DNA of 64,000 nucleotides from Amanita rubescens (Eukaryota > Basidiomycota > Agaricomycetes > Agaricales > Amanitaceae): the NCBI GenBank assembly GCA_015039365.1, contig WION01000215.1:27904-91903 (forward strand), written 5' to 3'. The translations under genes were made by a program, and so were the position numbers. The notes beneath the pieces were generated by a model. The model was not told where the DNA came from. It searched no databases and saw only the letters and a program-made list of their open reading frames with translations. Shown piece after piece: positions 42,255 to 54,989 of this stretch (positions are counted from its first letter, which is position 1; each line of letters begins with the position of its first letter).

Positions 42255-44437
42255 TTATTCAACGTACTCAATCATGTCCTCGACTACTTTCCAATTGTGA
42301 GCTGCTGGAACGTAATTCAACTTTTGGTTTTCCAATCGCTTTTTGACTGATTTATGAACGAATATTTTATTGTTGTTAAACGGAATGTATCTTCCACGTC
42401 CGAAATTGCGCCTATGTTAACGATCATCAACACTTGGAAGCACAGTCTATGGATTTCTTACGTTCGGCGATGGAACCAATCCCCTTGGGAGTCTTGGTGG
42501 ACGGTCAACATCGGAAAACATTCCAATACCCCCCAAAAATACCACAAGCGGCTGAGGTCGTCGCGAACCTGGTAGTTGTTATCCTTTTCGGCGTTAAGAC
42601 GTGAAATTTCTTGTTTGTCCTTATCCCATCCGCACTTCCTAATCATCTCGTAGCACTCATCGTAATCGCCCCTTTCGAACATCTCCTTCAGAAGATCCTC
42701 AATGTCAAAGTCAAGATCATTCTTGAGATACTCCATGTCGAACTCGATTCCCATCTTTCCCAAGATGCATTCCTTTATCATCCAGCGCAGGGATATGAAA
42801 GATAGACCCGTATCGCGCCCTGAAAAACGGCCGCCCCCCCCAACGTCTGCATGTGCGCCTGGAAATTATATTGCCAATTCCCGTTGTGAGCAATAATGGA
42901 CATGTTATGTATTTGTCAAATCACCTGCGAACCAGACCTCCTTGACATCCGCATGATCGCGGTTCGGGAGTATGTGTTTCCATTTATCGCGTGTAGCATA
43001 GACGGAATTAGGCACGGGATTCGGACCACCGGAAAGGATATTCTTGATTACTTCACGTTTCTTATTTGGATCTGCGAGAGTGATTGTACAGGGTGTGAAA
43101 AAATTGACTTTGGAGTCCTCAAACTTTATGCGGACATCGGGAAAGTCGACGTCTAGATCTTTCTCACTCTTGGACGTTTCTTGACTCCACAAAATAGGGC
43201 GGAACTTGGCGCGGCGTTCATCTAGTGAAAGAGCATGGCGGAAGTGTTTGACGCTATAATTGTTAGACGTGCATGGATGTGTCTTTGGAACGATTCCGAC
43301 AGATGAGACGGTATCCCTAATGCGCCAAGGTAAACATTCGAATGAATGAGAGCGATATATCATTTACCAAACACCAACAAATTCGATGTCGACGTGTGAG
43401 CTAATCAGATTTGAATTCAGAGATACAGGAGATAGGAAGAAAGGCTTGCATACGCAAAACTCTTTTTAAAGGCCCGGCTAAGCTTATAGCCTTCATGACC
43501 GGTTGTCATGTATGTATCGAAGGCAAAATCGACCTGTTGAACACGCTCCTTCGGCAAAAGTCCGACCTTCATAAAAAGTCAGCTGGGTACTATGTCAGAT
43601 TTGAGAGTTGTAGTCACCTTATAAATCATGCCCGCTATGGCCCTCGCTGTGTAGGCTGATGCACCACAAATCAGACCCGAGAAAAACCCAATACAGAAAT
43701 ACATACCGCCGCGAGAGAAGCCAAAGAGACAAATCTTGTCTCCAGGTCTAGACCGACTTTCGGTATCGAAGTTACCTGTGGCAGATTTCCGAAATTCTTA
43801 CCGGTAATTCTGAACAACAAAAGTATAGCTAAGGATTTCATTCAGCCATTGAATGTGGCGAGGAGAGTCTGTCGCACCCATTTTTTATATGATCATTCAA
43901 GTTCAGAGCAATGGCCAAGTCAAGTACGGTGGATACTATGTCTATCGTCTCTGAGAAAAAGGAATGTTTACTGTAGGTACCGAGACCAGGCTGATAATTG
44001 GATTAGCTGAAGGGAATTAAGAGCCCGGTGAACGAACCTGATAGTAAACAATTTGTTTCTCGCGTACGTCCTTTTTGAGAGCGTGGAAGAAGCGGGCGAC
44101 GTTGGAATCCTAATGGAACATAAGGAACGTAGCGGGTAAACCACTGATCCACGTACTCTCTGAAAGAAGATTAGACAATGTAGAGGGTAATGTTGATATA
44201 CTAACCTTCCCGGGCTTGGATCCTGTACCATCGAGGCATAGAATCATTACTCTTCCTTTGTCTACCTTGGAGGGAGTGTCAGAGGACGAAGTCAGAGGGA
44301 TCATGGGGCTCAGAAGAAATGTCAGAGAAATCCCAGGGTACAAAGGAAGTCTCAGAGTTAGTCCAAGGCTCGGGAGGCTCGAAGGAAGCCTGCAGTGACT
44401 TGTGCCAGTCGGCTGTCAAGAATATGTAATGAATCAT
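42255..44437 (-). pseudogene. DUF2235 (Tle1-like) alpha/beta hydrolase, copy 1, N-terminus frameshifted
   Basis: This is the inverted partner of 52311-54548. Conserved parts are visible in order: ILCLDGTGSKPGK, an FFHALKKDVREKQIVYYQ-type segment, the nucleophile elbow FGFSRGG near 43720, AHADVGGGG near 42830 and the C-terminal EVWFAGD and DMIEYVE blocks. From the ATG at 44437 the Asp/Pro/Ser-rich lead runs out of frame before the LCLDGTG block (DPSDFVL then stop), unlike copy 2. Another start could rescue it. The family is the T6SS-effector-like DUF2235 fold; in fungi the role is unknown, perhaps lipid hydrolysis. Confidence 0.6.
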
Positions 44438-44439
44438 GG

Positions 44440-46868
44440 CCCAATTTGACCAGGTCCTTTTCCAATCAAGCAAGGTTGCTGCCAGGATGTAATCTAACTA
44501 TAAATAACAAGACGGCCTCAGGCCGTGCGGTGCATACTTTATGACGGTCCGTGGATACATAGCCTGATCACCGTGATCCGTCGTCAACATGCCAGCTCTG
44601 TCGTGTTCGACACACTAGATCCCATTGAGCGATTGCAGGATAAGCGTCGAAGATAACATACCGCCAACGCTTTGAAGGTAGCATTGATATGCGACGATTT
44701 CCCCACGCCAGCTGTTACAGGACGTCTATGAACAGAACTTGTACTAGAATCGACTTGAAGGTGTGGGCCACCAAGTGGCAGATCCGAGGCCAATTTAGGA
44801 TCCGACGCATTTTGATTATATAATTCAGTCTCACACTATGCGACCGCACTTTGTCAGCACGACCCAGGCCATACCTGCGTTCTGCGTGAATCCACCCATT
44901 TTGTCAACCATTATCAATTGCCATGATGTTGTATGAATCTGCACAGCAACCTGAACTCTCAACCCTAAACTGCCAATGCTGGTGGATCCGTAATACCATT
45001 GAATGAAAATACTAAGCCATTGGACCGAACGTTCGGTTTGTTTCTACATGTTTGTTATGGAAGTTACCGGCATGTCATCGTTACAAGATTGCCAGCATAA
45101 GACCGAGACTCTACTCCTTTCAGCAATTGTGACGTTGTGCGAATCTGCACTCGCTCTCAACCTAGCCTGCCAATGGTGGTGGATGTGTAATACCATTAAA
45201 TGAAGTGAAGACACTAAGCCCTTGGACCGAACGTTCGGTAACATTTTGTTTGTACGTATTTGTTCCCGGAAGTTACCGGTATGATATCGCGTTACAAGAT
45301 CCGCGCGACCTCGCCAGCATAAGACCGATACCTCCTTTCAGTCGGCCTCGGAACAACAGGCCTTACTCGACCTGTGATAAGGATCCGAAACGACGGAACC
45401 TGCAACAAGTTTCGCTCGATTTCATTGCAATACCAGTCAACGCAATAGCCGTGTTCGATGGTCAATTGTGAGGTCGAGTCCACCAGCTGGCACCTAAAAA
45501 AGAGTCGTTCACAACCAGTCGTGGTTGAAACGTGGACGAGAAGCTCACCCGCCGTGAGACCACACATAAGTCACCTGACACCTCCTATGCTCCGAATCAA
45601 CTTCACAAAGGCCCAGCAGCACCAATGTTTGCTGACCATGTCAAATTTCGTCGGAGAAGACTCGTCATCGGTAGTGGTGGCAGAGGCGACCGTGACCGAT
45701 GTCATTGTGAAGGAGAAGGTGATCGCCGATCGAATGTACGTAGCGTGGCGGACACGTGGCGTCGTTGGGACGGTTGGTCATAGTAATACTTACTACTTGC
45801 TCGCTTGCACTAACTGGACGCAGGGTCGGAATCTATGTACCCCAGACTATCAGTCCACATGCCATCACAACAGAGGGTTTCAAACTCGTTGGATGCATGC
45901 CAATCACATCAAGTGTCCGCTTAATTCATAATAACAAGCGCGGACACGCAATGACCTCTCACTCACGCGATATACCGCTTTGGTTATTCGGAGTTCGTAT
46001 TCCCTACCTGAACCGAATATGTTAGGCGCTTCTCGAGACCACGCTGGGACAGCATGGCTTCTGGATTACTATAAACCAATCACTTGTTTTGGCTCCATCA
46101 CATTCCGGCTCAACGATGGATAGGGCGGGATCCATTTGTCAAGCAACAATACGAACCGTCTTCAGTTATGCTGGACCAACTATTGATACCGTCAAGCGCA
46201 AGTTCGGGTCAGCCGCTAGGGTTGCTATATTGTCAAAATCTTACGCGGTAGGTAGAGTTACGACGACCTGCTATAATCAACTCACGTACTTTCTAATGCT
46301 AGGAACCGCTTGTCAAGCTTAGTGGAGCCGCTGCTATCAATGACAGAACTAGCCATGTGCGTTCCTCTGTTCTCAGTGATAATATATTGCTAAGGCGTGC
46401 ATTTAGCTTGCCGAGATATTAGAGGACTATGCCTGGAACCACAGGGTTGCCAATCCCAAGGATCAAGATAAGGTTAATATGGCCGTGATCAAACTATGTG
46501 GGTGAAGGTTAATATATCGGAACCAGAGCTCACCAGTTCCGTAGTTCATAAGATGACTATGAGCCAGGATCCGAGCACCAGCGCCAAAGATTTGTACTAC
46601 ACATGCGTGAATGATTCTACTATCCGGGACTTCGATGTCACTCCCGAGCTCATCTATGAGCGCTTGTTAAGATCAACTTATGTACGCTTTTCTGCTCGTC
46701 AATGGCGCAATTTACTTAAATAATCATAACAGCTTGGAAATCATCCGCAGGGTATATCTAGCCTCGCATTTGCATTTGCTGCCATACTTGCTGTCAGTAA
46801 CGCTAATTCACTGACGGAGCGCCTGTTAATAATAACTAGTTAACTCTGCACCGCGAAGACACATCACA
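44440..46868. other. gene-poor stretch with repeats and a gene fragment
   Basis: Two ~200-bp tandem units (about 44937-45138 and 45139-45330) each contain the perfect 14-bp palindrome ACCGAACGTTCGGT (45024-45037 and 45226-45239). A plus-strand fragment near 46555-46720 (DPSTSAKDLYYTCVNDST...) looks protein-coding, but no domain is recognised. Other frames here have no support. Confidence 0.5.
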
Positions 46869-46869
46869 A

Positions 46870-49800
46870 TCAGATCTCAAGAACGAGACATCGCCTTACT
46901 TCGACTTGTCGCCCCTCTACGGCGCAAATGGTGCAGAAACAGACAGCATTCGAATGAAAGATGGCCGTGGAATGTTATACCCAGACACCTTCACTGAGAA
47001 AAGGCTAGACATGCTCCCGGGTTCCGTACCTGCGCTGCTCGTTTTATGGAACAGATATCACAACGTACGTTCCCAGTCACGAACACTACGGTTTCAAACC
47101 AATTTATGATTACCATTAGTACGTCGCAAAGCAATTGTTGTCGTACAACGAGGGTAATCAATGGAAGGATCGTGACCTATCATCCGAGCAATGTTTGACA
47201 CAGGACAACGAGATATTTGACTTGGCACGGTCTATTACATGCATTCATTTCATGAATGTCGTAAAAGAAGACTTCCTTAAAGGACTCATTGGAATGCCCA
47301 TGGCAGGTCCGAGCGCTCAAGTGGATATCTTATATGTTGGTATCGTCTTTCCATAGATGTGTGCTTATATTCATGCTCCGGGCAGGATGTCAGAGGTATG
47401 AAGAACGACAAAGCAGGCTATCTCTCCTCCGTGGAGTCATACCTTTTGTACAGCGTAAGCTCTCAAATTTCGGCAATAAAACAGGTATTTTATTATTGTC
47501 AGTTTTCGTCTTTTGCTCCGCCGTCGTTTGCATCCGAAGTATATCAGCGGGTAAGTCCTTTGGTAGCCTTTTCGCTCGCATTTCTCGATTGTCACTGATA
47601 AAAGGTGAAATATGGGAAGGGGGCTTCCATTGGCTCAGACGCGAGACTCCGCAATATTGGGTGAGTTTAAATGTTACCCGACACTGGGCAGAAGTTGACA
47701 GATGTAAAAGCAATTTGTGCCGTAACGATGATAATCGCTTTGAGGACAACAACTTAGCTGAGCTGCTATTCAATGCCACAGAGACGATGGCCGGCTCCTC
47801 AGGAGCCAAGGCAGTTCCAGAATGGGCACGTGAACAGGAAATCCTGAAACTCAAACAAGCACGGCAAGCTAATGTCTGCACCCTGAACGAGTTCCGACAA
47901 TATCTCGGTCTCGAGCGTGCGTTCGCAATCACCTGCCGCTCCCGTCCAGTCTTATTATCCTCTTTATAGCACTCAAGTCGTTCGAAGAATGGAACTCGGA
48001 GTTAGCTGGGACTGCGCGCGATTTGTATGGTGATGTCGACAAGCTCGAGCTATATGTAAGAATGTTCATTTATTGTTGCATGCATTTTGCTCACCAATCC
48101 AAGCCCGGTCTGATATGTGAATGTCCAAACGGTTCTGGCTTCGGATTTGGTTATACGATGGTACAAAAAACAAACTTAGGGTGCTTATTCACTTATTAAT
48201 GCCTTTCTTCACAGACATGGGGCTTGATAGCCGACATTGTGAGTGACCTTAACTTTGATCAAGCGAGAAGGTAGCGCAGACCAAAATGCAGGTGTCCAGA
48301 GTTCGCTGCGACCCCATAATCACGTCTAGGTTTAAAGGTACGATAACATATTATCATCCTCATAACGAGATCGAAGTTGTCTTTAGAACCTGTTTTGACA
48401 AAATGGGGTTTCAGAGACTGCTCACCCAGCGTTGACAATGTCAATGACCCCGAGTCGAGCTTCGATAATGCTAACGGCTGTTTCGGTGCGATGTTGCCCA
48501 AGCGTAAGTCGTTGCCGACCCGCATGCTTTCGTTACTATAGCGCCCTTTCTAGTCTTTCTCCGTACTCTTCCTCACAACTGCGCATACAACAATATATAT
48601 TGTCTATTCCCGTTCATCGTTCCCGAGACGAGCAAGAAGCAGATCGAAAAACTCCAAGATCATATTCAGAAAAAGAAATACAGTTTCGAAAGGCCCAAGC
48701 AAACAAAGATCAAGGTTCTCAGGACCCTGGAAGCGATCAGTCAAGTCCTGAACAGACCGGAGAATTTCCCTACACCGTATAAGCAGAATTTAAGGGAGGT
48801 TACAGGAGGTTATGGGTGAGTACCATTAGAAATCTTCAGTTCTTGGCCAATTGCGAATGTCGTTGTAGTCATATACTTGGCTTTGATGATTTGACCTTGT
48901 AAGTTTTTCGTCTGTTCCCTCCGTAGTTCACTGCACATATACTATATAGACATGATCGCGATTTGATGATGGTGCGTAACCATGAGCTGCCTTTCTAGCC
49001 TCCCCCCCCCTGACGGAACATAGTTATTGTCTTCACTTATCCCTGACAAGGGAGCTCTCAAACGTATCGGCGCAGCTTTTGCTCAGAAAGCGCAAGAGAA
49101 TTTGGAACGCCGTTCATTTCTAGAGTATGTCGCGTATGTGAACATATATATTTTCCTAATTACGCATCACAGAGGAGATATTGCAAGCGTCGATATCGTT
49201 AAAGATGTGATTGACGCAACTTGCATACAATGGGTCTGCGAGACTATTGTAAGCCTCTGTTGTTTACCCCTAGGATTAGTTTTACACCTCCTATCAGTTC
49301 AATGTCCGGTGTAAGGACAGTGATGTTCCGAGGACGTCAAGGTCAAAGGTTGGATCGAAAGAGGTCTTGCCAGAATCACGGAAAATGGAGGCGAGGGAGC
49401 GCAAGAACTTTGCCGCATACTATGCGTAAGAATAGTGTCTTCATCTCCACATGAATTGACAAGATCGGAATTTCAGGTATATCTTCCGCAACACTGAACC
49501 AGAATTTGGGTGGAACGTGAGAGAGAGGGCATTAACTGCAAGCAAGCATGTCAGCAAACGTATCAAGGGGCTCTTGAATAAGGACAAGCCGAGGAACCTA
49601 ACCGTGCGTCTAATTTACAAGTCTTTTGACGTAGTGCTTAATTTAGAGCAGTATCGGTGGCTGTACAAGTGGTGCCTCATGGGGCTGGTTGGAGATCCAT
49701 ATTCTAGCGGAAAGATGGCTTTCCAGTATCCCGCTTTTACGTTCCTTGATCGTATGATGAAAGCGTGCGATATTAGGCCAGTGAATCGTTTAGACGGCCC

Positions 49801-50621
49801 TCTTGACCAATTCAGGCAAAGCGTGGAGGAAGAGATGGAAAAAACAAAGTCTTTCAGCTTATCCGAACGCGTGCAAAGACAGACTTCGTGGACGGACGGC
49901 CTTGCCTTGCTAATTTCCCCCCCGGATAACTTTAGTGTTACCACGGAGCATGAAATCGACGAATACGTTAAGAAGAAAGCCGAGGAGCAGCGGGTGATCG
50001 CTAACGCTATCGGGTTAGCAGTGATGATATCCGTGCATATGTCGAAAGGCGAGAAGAAATACGAAGAGCATATTATCCGTTAACTGATTTACTTACAGCG
50101 TGCGCGCAAGTCGTCGACTTCTACCTCGAGGATAAATATACAGAGGAAAGGAAGGCGCTTGTCAGTCTGTGCAAGGAAGAGAATAGCACGTCGTCCAACA
50201 AGAAGATCATTGAATATGTCCGGGAAGCACAAAGTAATGTTTCGAGATCCCAATCACAATATCTTTATCTAATATTCTATAGGGATAGGGCATCGTTTCG
50301 GCCTGTGGAGGGATGTAGTTTTGAAGGACATAATGGAATTCGACCAAGGCCATGGGCATCCTGCGGTCAGCATCCAAGAAGGCGACTCCGTATATTTAGA
50401 CTTTACATCTGCGCATAACGATGTTTGTTTCATTTATTTGGAAGCTATAGTTGGCCTAGCATGCTAACGATTGAAACTAGCCCAAACAGTTCCCGGTGCC
50501 GGAGAAAGTCGTGCCTGGTCGCGAAATAAACTCGTTACGAGGGCTTGGCTTCCATATGTGCCCTGCTGGATCGTTCATTGACCAGGTCGGTGGTGATATC
50601 ACGATTCTGCATCCTGGCTAA
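46870..50621 (+). pseudogene. Ppo-type fatty-acid dioxygenase / P450 fusion, truncated and degraded
   Basis: Ppo enzymes (psi-factor-producing oxygenase, linoleate diol synthase) join a haem peroxidase to a P450 and make oxylipins. The peroxidase part begins mid-domain at SPYFDLSPLYGANGAE and continues with LWNRYHN, spliced to YVAKQLLSYNE, then EIFDLARSITCIHFMNV. The expected proximal-His block (YRWH) is not readable near 47330. Later RFEDNNLAELLFNATE and ANVCTLNEFRQYLGL are good matches. The P450 half has a long exon 49500-50083 and a Cys ligand in GLGFHMCPAG (near 50560). The first 150-200 residues, including the distal His, are missing. Several linking segments are shortened. Much of the P450 frame remains open. 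Confidence 0.6.
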
Positions 50622-51088
50622 AGTGGCTTACCCCTCGTAGACCATATCCCAGGTGCGCACGCCGAGTCTTGGAAATAATACTAACGTCCCATTAGATGAT
50701 TAGGGCCATATTCAGGCTGGAAGGTCTTAAGCGGTCTAGTAAAAAAGGTCATTTGAAATCTACCACCTTGCACCACAACCCTGAACCGGTGCGTTCTCCA
50801 ATCTGATCGTGTCCGATATTTTCTGACTTGTGGTCCGATAGTGGTATCCGGAAGTATATATAGACGAAAACGGAGGTTTCTCCTATTACCCCGATGAGAT
50901 GGTACTCGAGGTTCGTTGGCATGACTCGGGGAAGGTAACACGAATGACCGGACCAGTTTAAAGTCAAGAAGAAGGACTTGGAACCAAGGGAAGACAGGTT
51001 TGACAACGGCGATAGCGTTGAAGAGAGGAAAGAAAAGAAGCTAGAATGGAATAGAATTGAAAAACGGTATGACGAATGGAACAGATTT

Positions 51089-51726
51089 ATGGACAAAGGA
51101 TGGGCTGTGCTTTGCTTCGTGTTGTGGTGGTCATTCCTTTTGTGTGAGTGGATTCTTCAAAGTTCACCCGGATGACTATAATGACGATTATGATGGCAGA
51201 CTTCCTGATGCCACTTTCCTTGCGCAATCTATTTTTCACCTTACCGCCCTCTTCAGGTATAACCAACACCGAATGCGGACAACCCCTCACAATTATTGAG
51301 GATTGGCACATTCAGGCATTCCATCCTAAATGGTTCGGCCTGTTTGGGGATCCTGCTCCAATCGTATATCGAACTCCAAAGGGGCACAAGGCACATCGGA
51401 TTACGGTGGTGGATATCGATCAACGCGATATTGAAATACATATGTGGGTTGACAATGAGGACAGAGGCCATGTTCCAGTAGATCTGGATTCAGCCGTGGA
51501 TTGTGGGGATGATATCTACAAGTGTCTCCAACTAGGCTTTGGCTCCGCTCAGATTGATGTCCCACCAGGGGAGCATACTGTCAAGGCCATGATTAGGAAA
51601 GGTGAGTGTCGCCCAGTTTTGTGTTTCTCACCCTCTGATATCGTACCAGGCCATAAGTCTGATGCCTTTGTTTGGGGGGAGAAACGTGAGAGGAGAGTCG
51701 TGTGGAAGGCGGAACAATGCTCCTAA
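51089..51726 (+). CDS. small secreted or membrane-anchored protein, 158 aa
   Basis: Exons 51089-51143, 51257-51601 and 51650-51726 join in phase to 477 nt. The start at ATG 51089 gives MDKGWAVLCFVLWWSFLLC, an excellent signal peptide or anchor. After the intron follows ITNTECGQPLTIIEDWH. The body contains HRITVVDIDQRDIEIHMWVD and IDVPPGEHTVKAMIRKG, which read as beta strands. No family is recognised. The same frame stays open about 140 bp upstream without an ATG, so a longer N-terminus from an upstream exon is possible. Confidence 0.55.
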
Positions 51727-51874
51727 AACGATACCGTAACCCATTCTGCGGACCTTGAATACGTTTATGCGATAACGCCATGTAAATCTCATTTGGCAGC
51801 CAAAGCATGTCTGTCGAAACATGAACTACCCTTGTTACTTTATCTAATCTCATCTCGCTGACTCGACCAACACG

Positions 51875-52080
51875 ATGACGACCAGTTCATCTCCACGCAC
51901 CTTCGTGGTAGCATCCGCGCCTCACAGCCTCTTCCCCAGATCCAAACCAACATTGTGCTTGGAGACATACAAGCGCTTTACCCGCCCACAGATGACCCAC
52001 CGAGTCGATATGCTCGTTCATTCTTGGAAGGATGTGCCCACGACTTTGACAGAGGAGGACCAGAATCAGAATTCAGAAAG
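51875..52080 (+). pseudogene. HEM3 5' fragment with internal deletion
   Basis: The sequence begins like HEM3 (ATG ACG ACC, S-S-P-R-T-F-V) and keeps the 5' leader TATCTAATCT-type sequence just before the ATG. It follows HEM3 for about 120 nt. It then jumps from the codons for P-P-T-D-D-P to those for RVDMLVHS.KDVPTT, omitting about 40 residues, and ends soon after. No downstream HEM3 exon follows. It is non-functional and lies on the plus strand, opposite to the real gene. Confidence 0.85.
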
Positions 52081-52310
52081 TACTACGTCATTATTTGTAT
52101 CTATGTACTGTCACAGTAGTTGCGCAAAACCTTGCCCTTCAAGCAAGGTGATTCACGAAGTTAGCCGCGGGGTGAATAGGACGGCATAATGCCCAGAATG
52201 CCGTGCACCGGCATGATGCTGTGCCCATCACGTCATGTACATTTTCCAAAACCGGATGGGCCATGCGAACGCCTCGAGGAAGCCCACCGAATATCTGGAC
52301 GAAATAGCCC

Positions 52311-54548
52311 ATGATTCATTACATATACTTGACGGCCGACTGGCATAAGTCACTTCATACAATGAGCGCACTACCCAATGAGGTGACCTGGCTGGCTTCC
52401 TCCGAGCCTCCCGAGCCCCAAACCAACGATTTCTCTGACACTTCTAAGCCCTATGATCCCTCTGACACTTCCTCCGAGCTCCAGGATCCCTCTGACAAGT
52501 CCTCAGACGCACCCTCCAAGGTAGGCAAAGGAAGAGTAATGATTTTATGCTTCGATGGTACAGGGTACAAGCCCGGGAAGGTTAGTATCAACATTACCCT
52601 CTAAATTGTTTAATCTTCTTTCAGACAGTACGTGGATCTGGTCTATTCGCTGCGAGTCTGCGTTCAAGCTTATGTTCCATATTACTAGGATTCCAATATC
52701 GCCCGCTTCTTCCGCGCTATCAGAGAGGACGTACGCGAGAAACAAATTGTTTACTATCAGGTTCGTTCACCGGACCCTTGGTTTCGTCCGGCTAATCCAA
52801 TTATCAGCCTGGTATCGGTTCCTACAGTAAACATTCCGTTTTCTCGGAGACGTTGGACATAGTATCCACCGTACTTGACTTGACCATTGCTCTGAACTTG
52901 AATGATAACATCAAGGATGGGTGCGATAGACTCTCTTCACCACATTCAATGGCTGAATGAAATCCTTAGCTATACTTTTGTTGTTCAGAACTACCGGTAA
53001 GAATTGAGATCTGCCGCGGGTAAGTTTGATACTGAAAGTCGGTCTAGGCCTGGAGACAAGATTTGTCTCTTTGGCTACTCTCGCGGCGGTATGTATTTCT
53101 GTATTGGGTTTTGCTCAGGTCTGATTTGTGGTGTATCAGCTTACACGGCAAGGGCCATAGCGGGCATGATTTACAAGGTGACTACAACTCCTTTCTCTCA
53201 AATCTAATATACAGCTGACTTTTCATGAAGGTCGGACTTCTGCCGAAGGAGAGTGTTCAACAAGTCGATTTTGCATTCGATACCTACATGACGACTGGCC
53301 GTGAAGGCTATAAGCTTAGCCGGGACTTTAAAAAGAGTTTTGCGTATGCCTTTGCTTCTCTTCCTTTCGCCTGTACCTTTGAATTCAAATCCAACTAGCT
53401 CGCCCGTCGACATTGAATTTGTTGGCGTTTGGTAATTGATATATCGCTCTCATTCATTTGAATGTTTACCTTAGCACATTAGGGATACCATCTCATCTGT
53501 CGGCATCGGTCCAAAGACACATCCATGCAGGTCTAACAATTACAGTGTCAAACACTTCCGCCATGCTCTTTCACTAGATGAACGCCGCGTCAAGTTCCGC
53601 CCTGATTTGTGGAGTGAAGAAACATCTAAGAGTGAAAAAGATTTAGACGTCGACTTTCCCGATGTCCACATAAAGTTCGAGGACTCCAAAGTCAATTTTT
53701 TGACACCTGGTGCAGTCTCCCTCGCAGATCCAAATAAGAAACGCGAAGTAATTGAGAATATCCTTTCTGGTGGTCCGAATCCCGTGTCCAATTCCGTGGA
53801 TGCGACACGCGATAAATGGAAGCACAAATTCCCGAACCGCGATTATGCGGATGTCAAGGAGGTCTGGTTCGCAGGTGATTTGACAAGTATATAACGTATC
53901 CACTATTACTCACAACTGTAATTGGCAATCTAATTTCTAGGTTCGCATGGAGATGTTGGGGGAGGCGTCCGTTCTCCAGCGCGTGATACGGGTCTATCGT
54001 TCATATCCCTGCGCTGGATGATCAAGGAATGCATCTTGGAAAAGACAGGAATCGAGTTCGACATGGAGTATCTCAAGAATGATCTTGACTTTGACATTGA
54101 GGATCTTCTGAAGGAGATGTTCGAAAGGGGCAATTACGATGAGTGCTACGAGATGATCGAGAAGTGCGGATGGGACAAGGACAAGCAAGAAATTTCGCGC
54201 CTTAACGTAGAAAAGGATAACTTCGCCTATCCGATTCGCGACGAACTCAGCCGCTCGTGGTATTTGTGGGGCGTATTCGAATTCTTTCCAATGATGACCA
54301 CGTATCAAGACTCCCAAGGGGATTGGTTCCTTCGCCGAACGTAAGAAACCCCCTAGACTGTGCTTCTAAGGGTTGATAATAGTTGATATAGGCGCAATTT
54401 CGGACGTGGAAGATATATTCCGTTCAACAAGAACAAAATATTGGTTCATAAATCAGTCAAAAAGCGATTGGAAAACCAGAAGTTGAATTACGTTCCGGCA
54501 GCTCACAATTGGAAAGTAGTCGAGGACATGATCGAGTACGTTGAATAA
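52311..54548 (+). CDS. DUF2235 (Tle1-like) alpha/beta hydrolase, copy 2
   Basis: The gene starts at ATG 52311 (MIHYIYLTADWHKSL). An Asp/Pro/Ser-rich lead with repeated DPSD motifs runs in frame into GRVMILCFDGTG. Exons then give SNIARFFRAIREDVREKQ, YYQ joined to PGIGSYSKHS, and the nucleophile elbow LFGYSRGG (near 53085). After it come LLPKESVQQVDFAFDTYM, VKEVWFAGD, SHGDVGGGVRS (near 53945) and IKECILEKTGIEFDMEYL, ending KVVEDMIEYVE. Ser in GYSRG and the His/Asp in HGDVGGG are the presumed catalytic elements. The family includes bacterial phospholipase effectors; the fungal function is unknown. I did not verify every splice site. Confidence 0.65.
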
Positions 54549-54912
54549 TAAGCACCTCGTTTCCAAACGAATATGTCCCTCGGCGTTCACGTCCGATATT
54601 ATGTTCAGCTTCCCTTATATTTTCGTACATATGGAGCATCGGTTTTTTTTAAATTTTGGCCCTAAGACCGCGACGTTGCTTGCTTTGTCGAGTGATACTG
54701 TGAAGTACCGGTCGCCTAGTGCTGGTGAGAGTTGTCGTGCATGAAATTAATACACTCAACGCATATACCATATCTCTACTTGAGTGGCATTCAAAATACA
54801 GTGAGAGCTGTCTTAAAGCCGAATGGCAAGAGCTCCTGTCCATGTCGCGATCGGAGAAAAGAACGTTTCTCTGATCTGATTGACTAGTCCAACAAAGGAT
54901 AGAGGATCGAAG

Positions 54913-54985
54913 TCTGTCCTGGGATGCTAACACGAAGGTGCGCGCTGAGGGGTGAATCGCAATAAGATTAGATTAGATTAGATCA
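54913..54985 (-). pseudogene. second HEM3 5'-end fragment
   Basis: A short stretch containing GGGATGCTAACACGAAGG and TGCGCGCTG matches the start of HEM3 exon 1 at 40805-40835. It is followed by the GATTAGATTAGATTAG leader. It lies in the same orientation as the real gene and sits next to the broken membrane-protein copy, repeating the native divergent arrangement. Confidence 0.75.
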
Positions 54986-54989
54986 AGTA

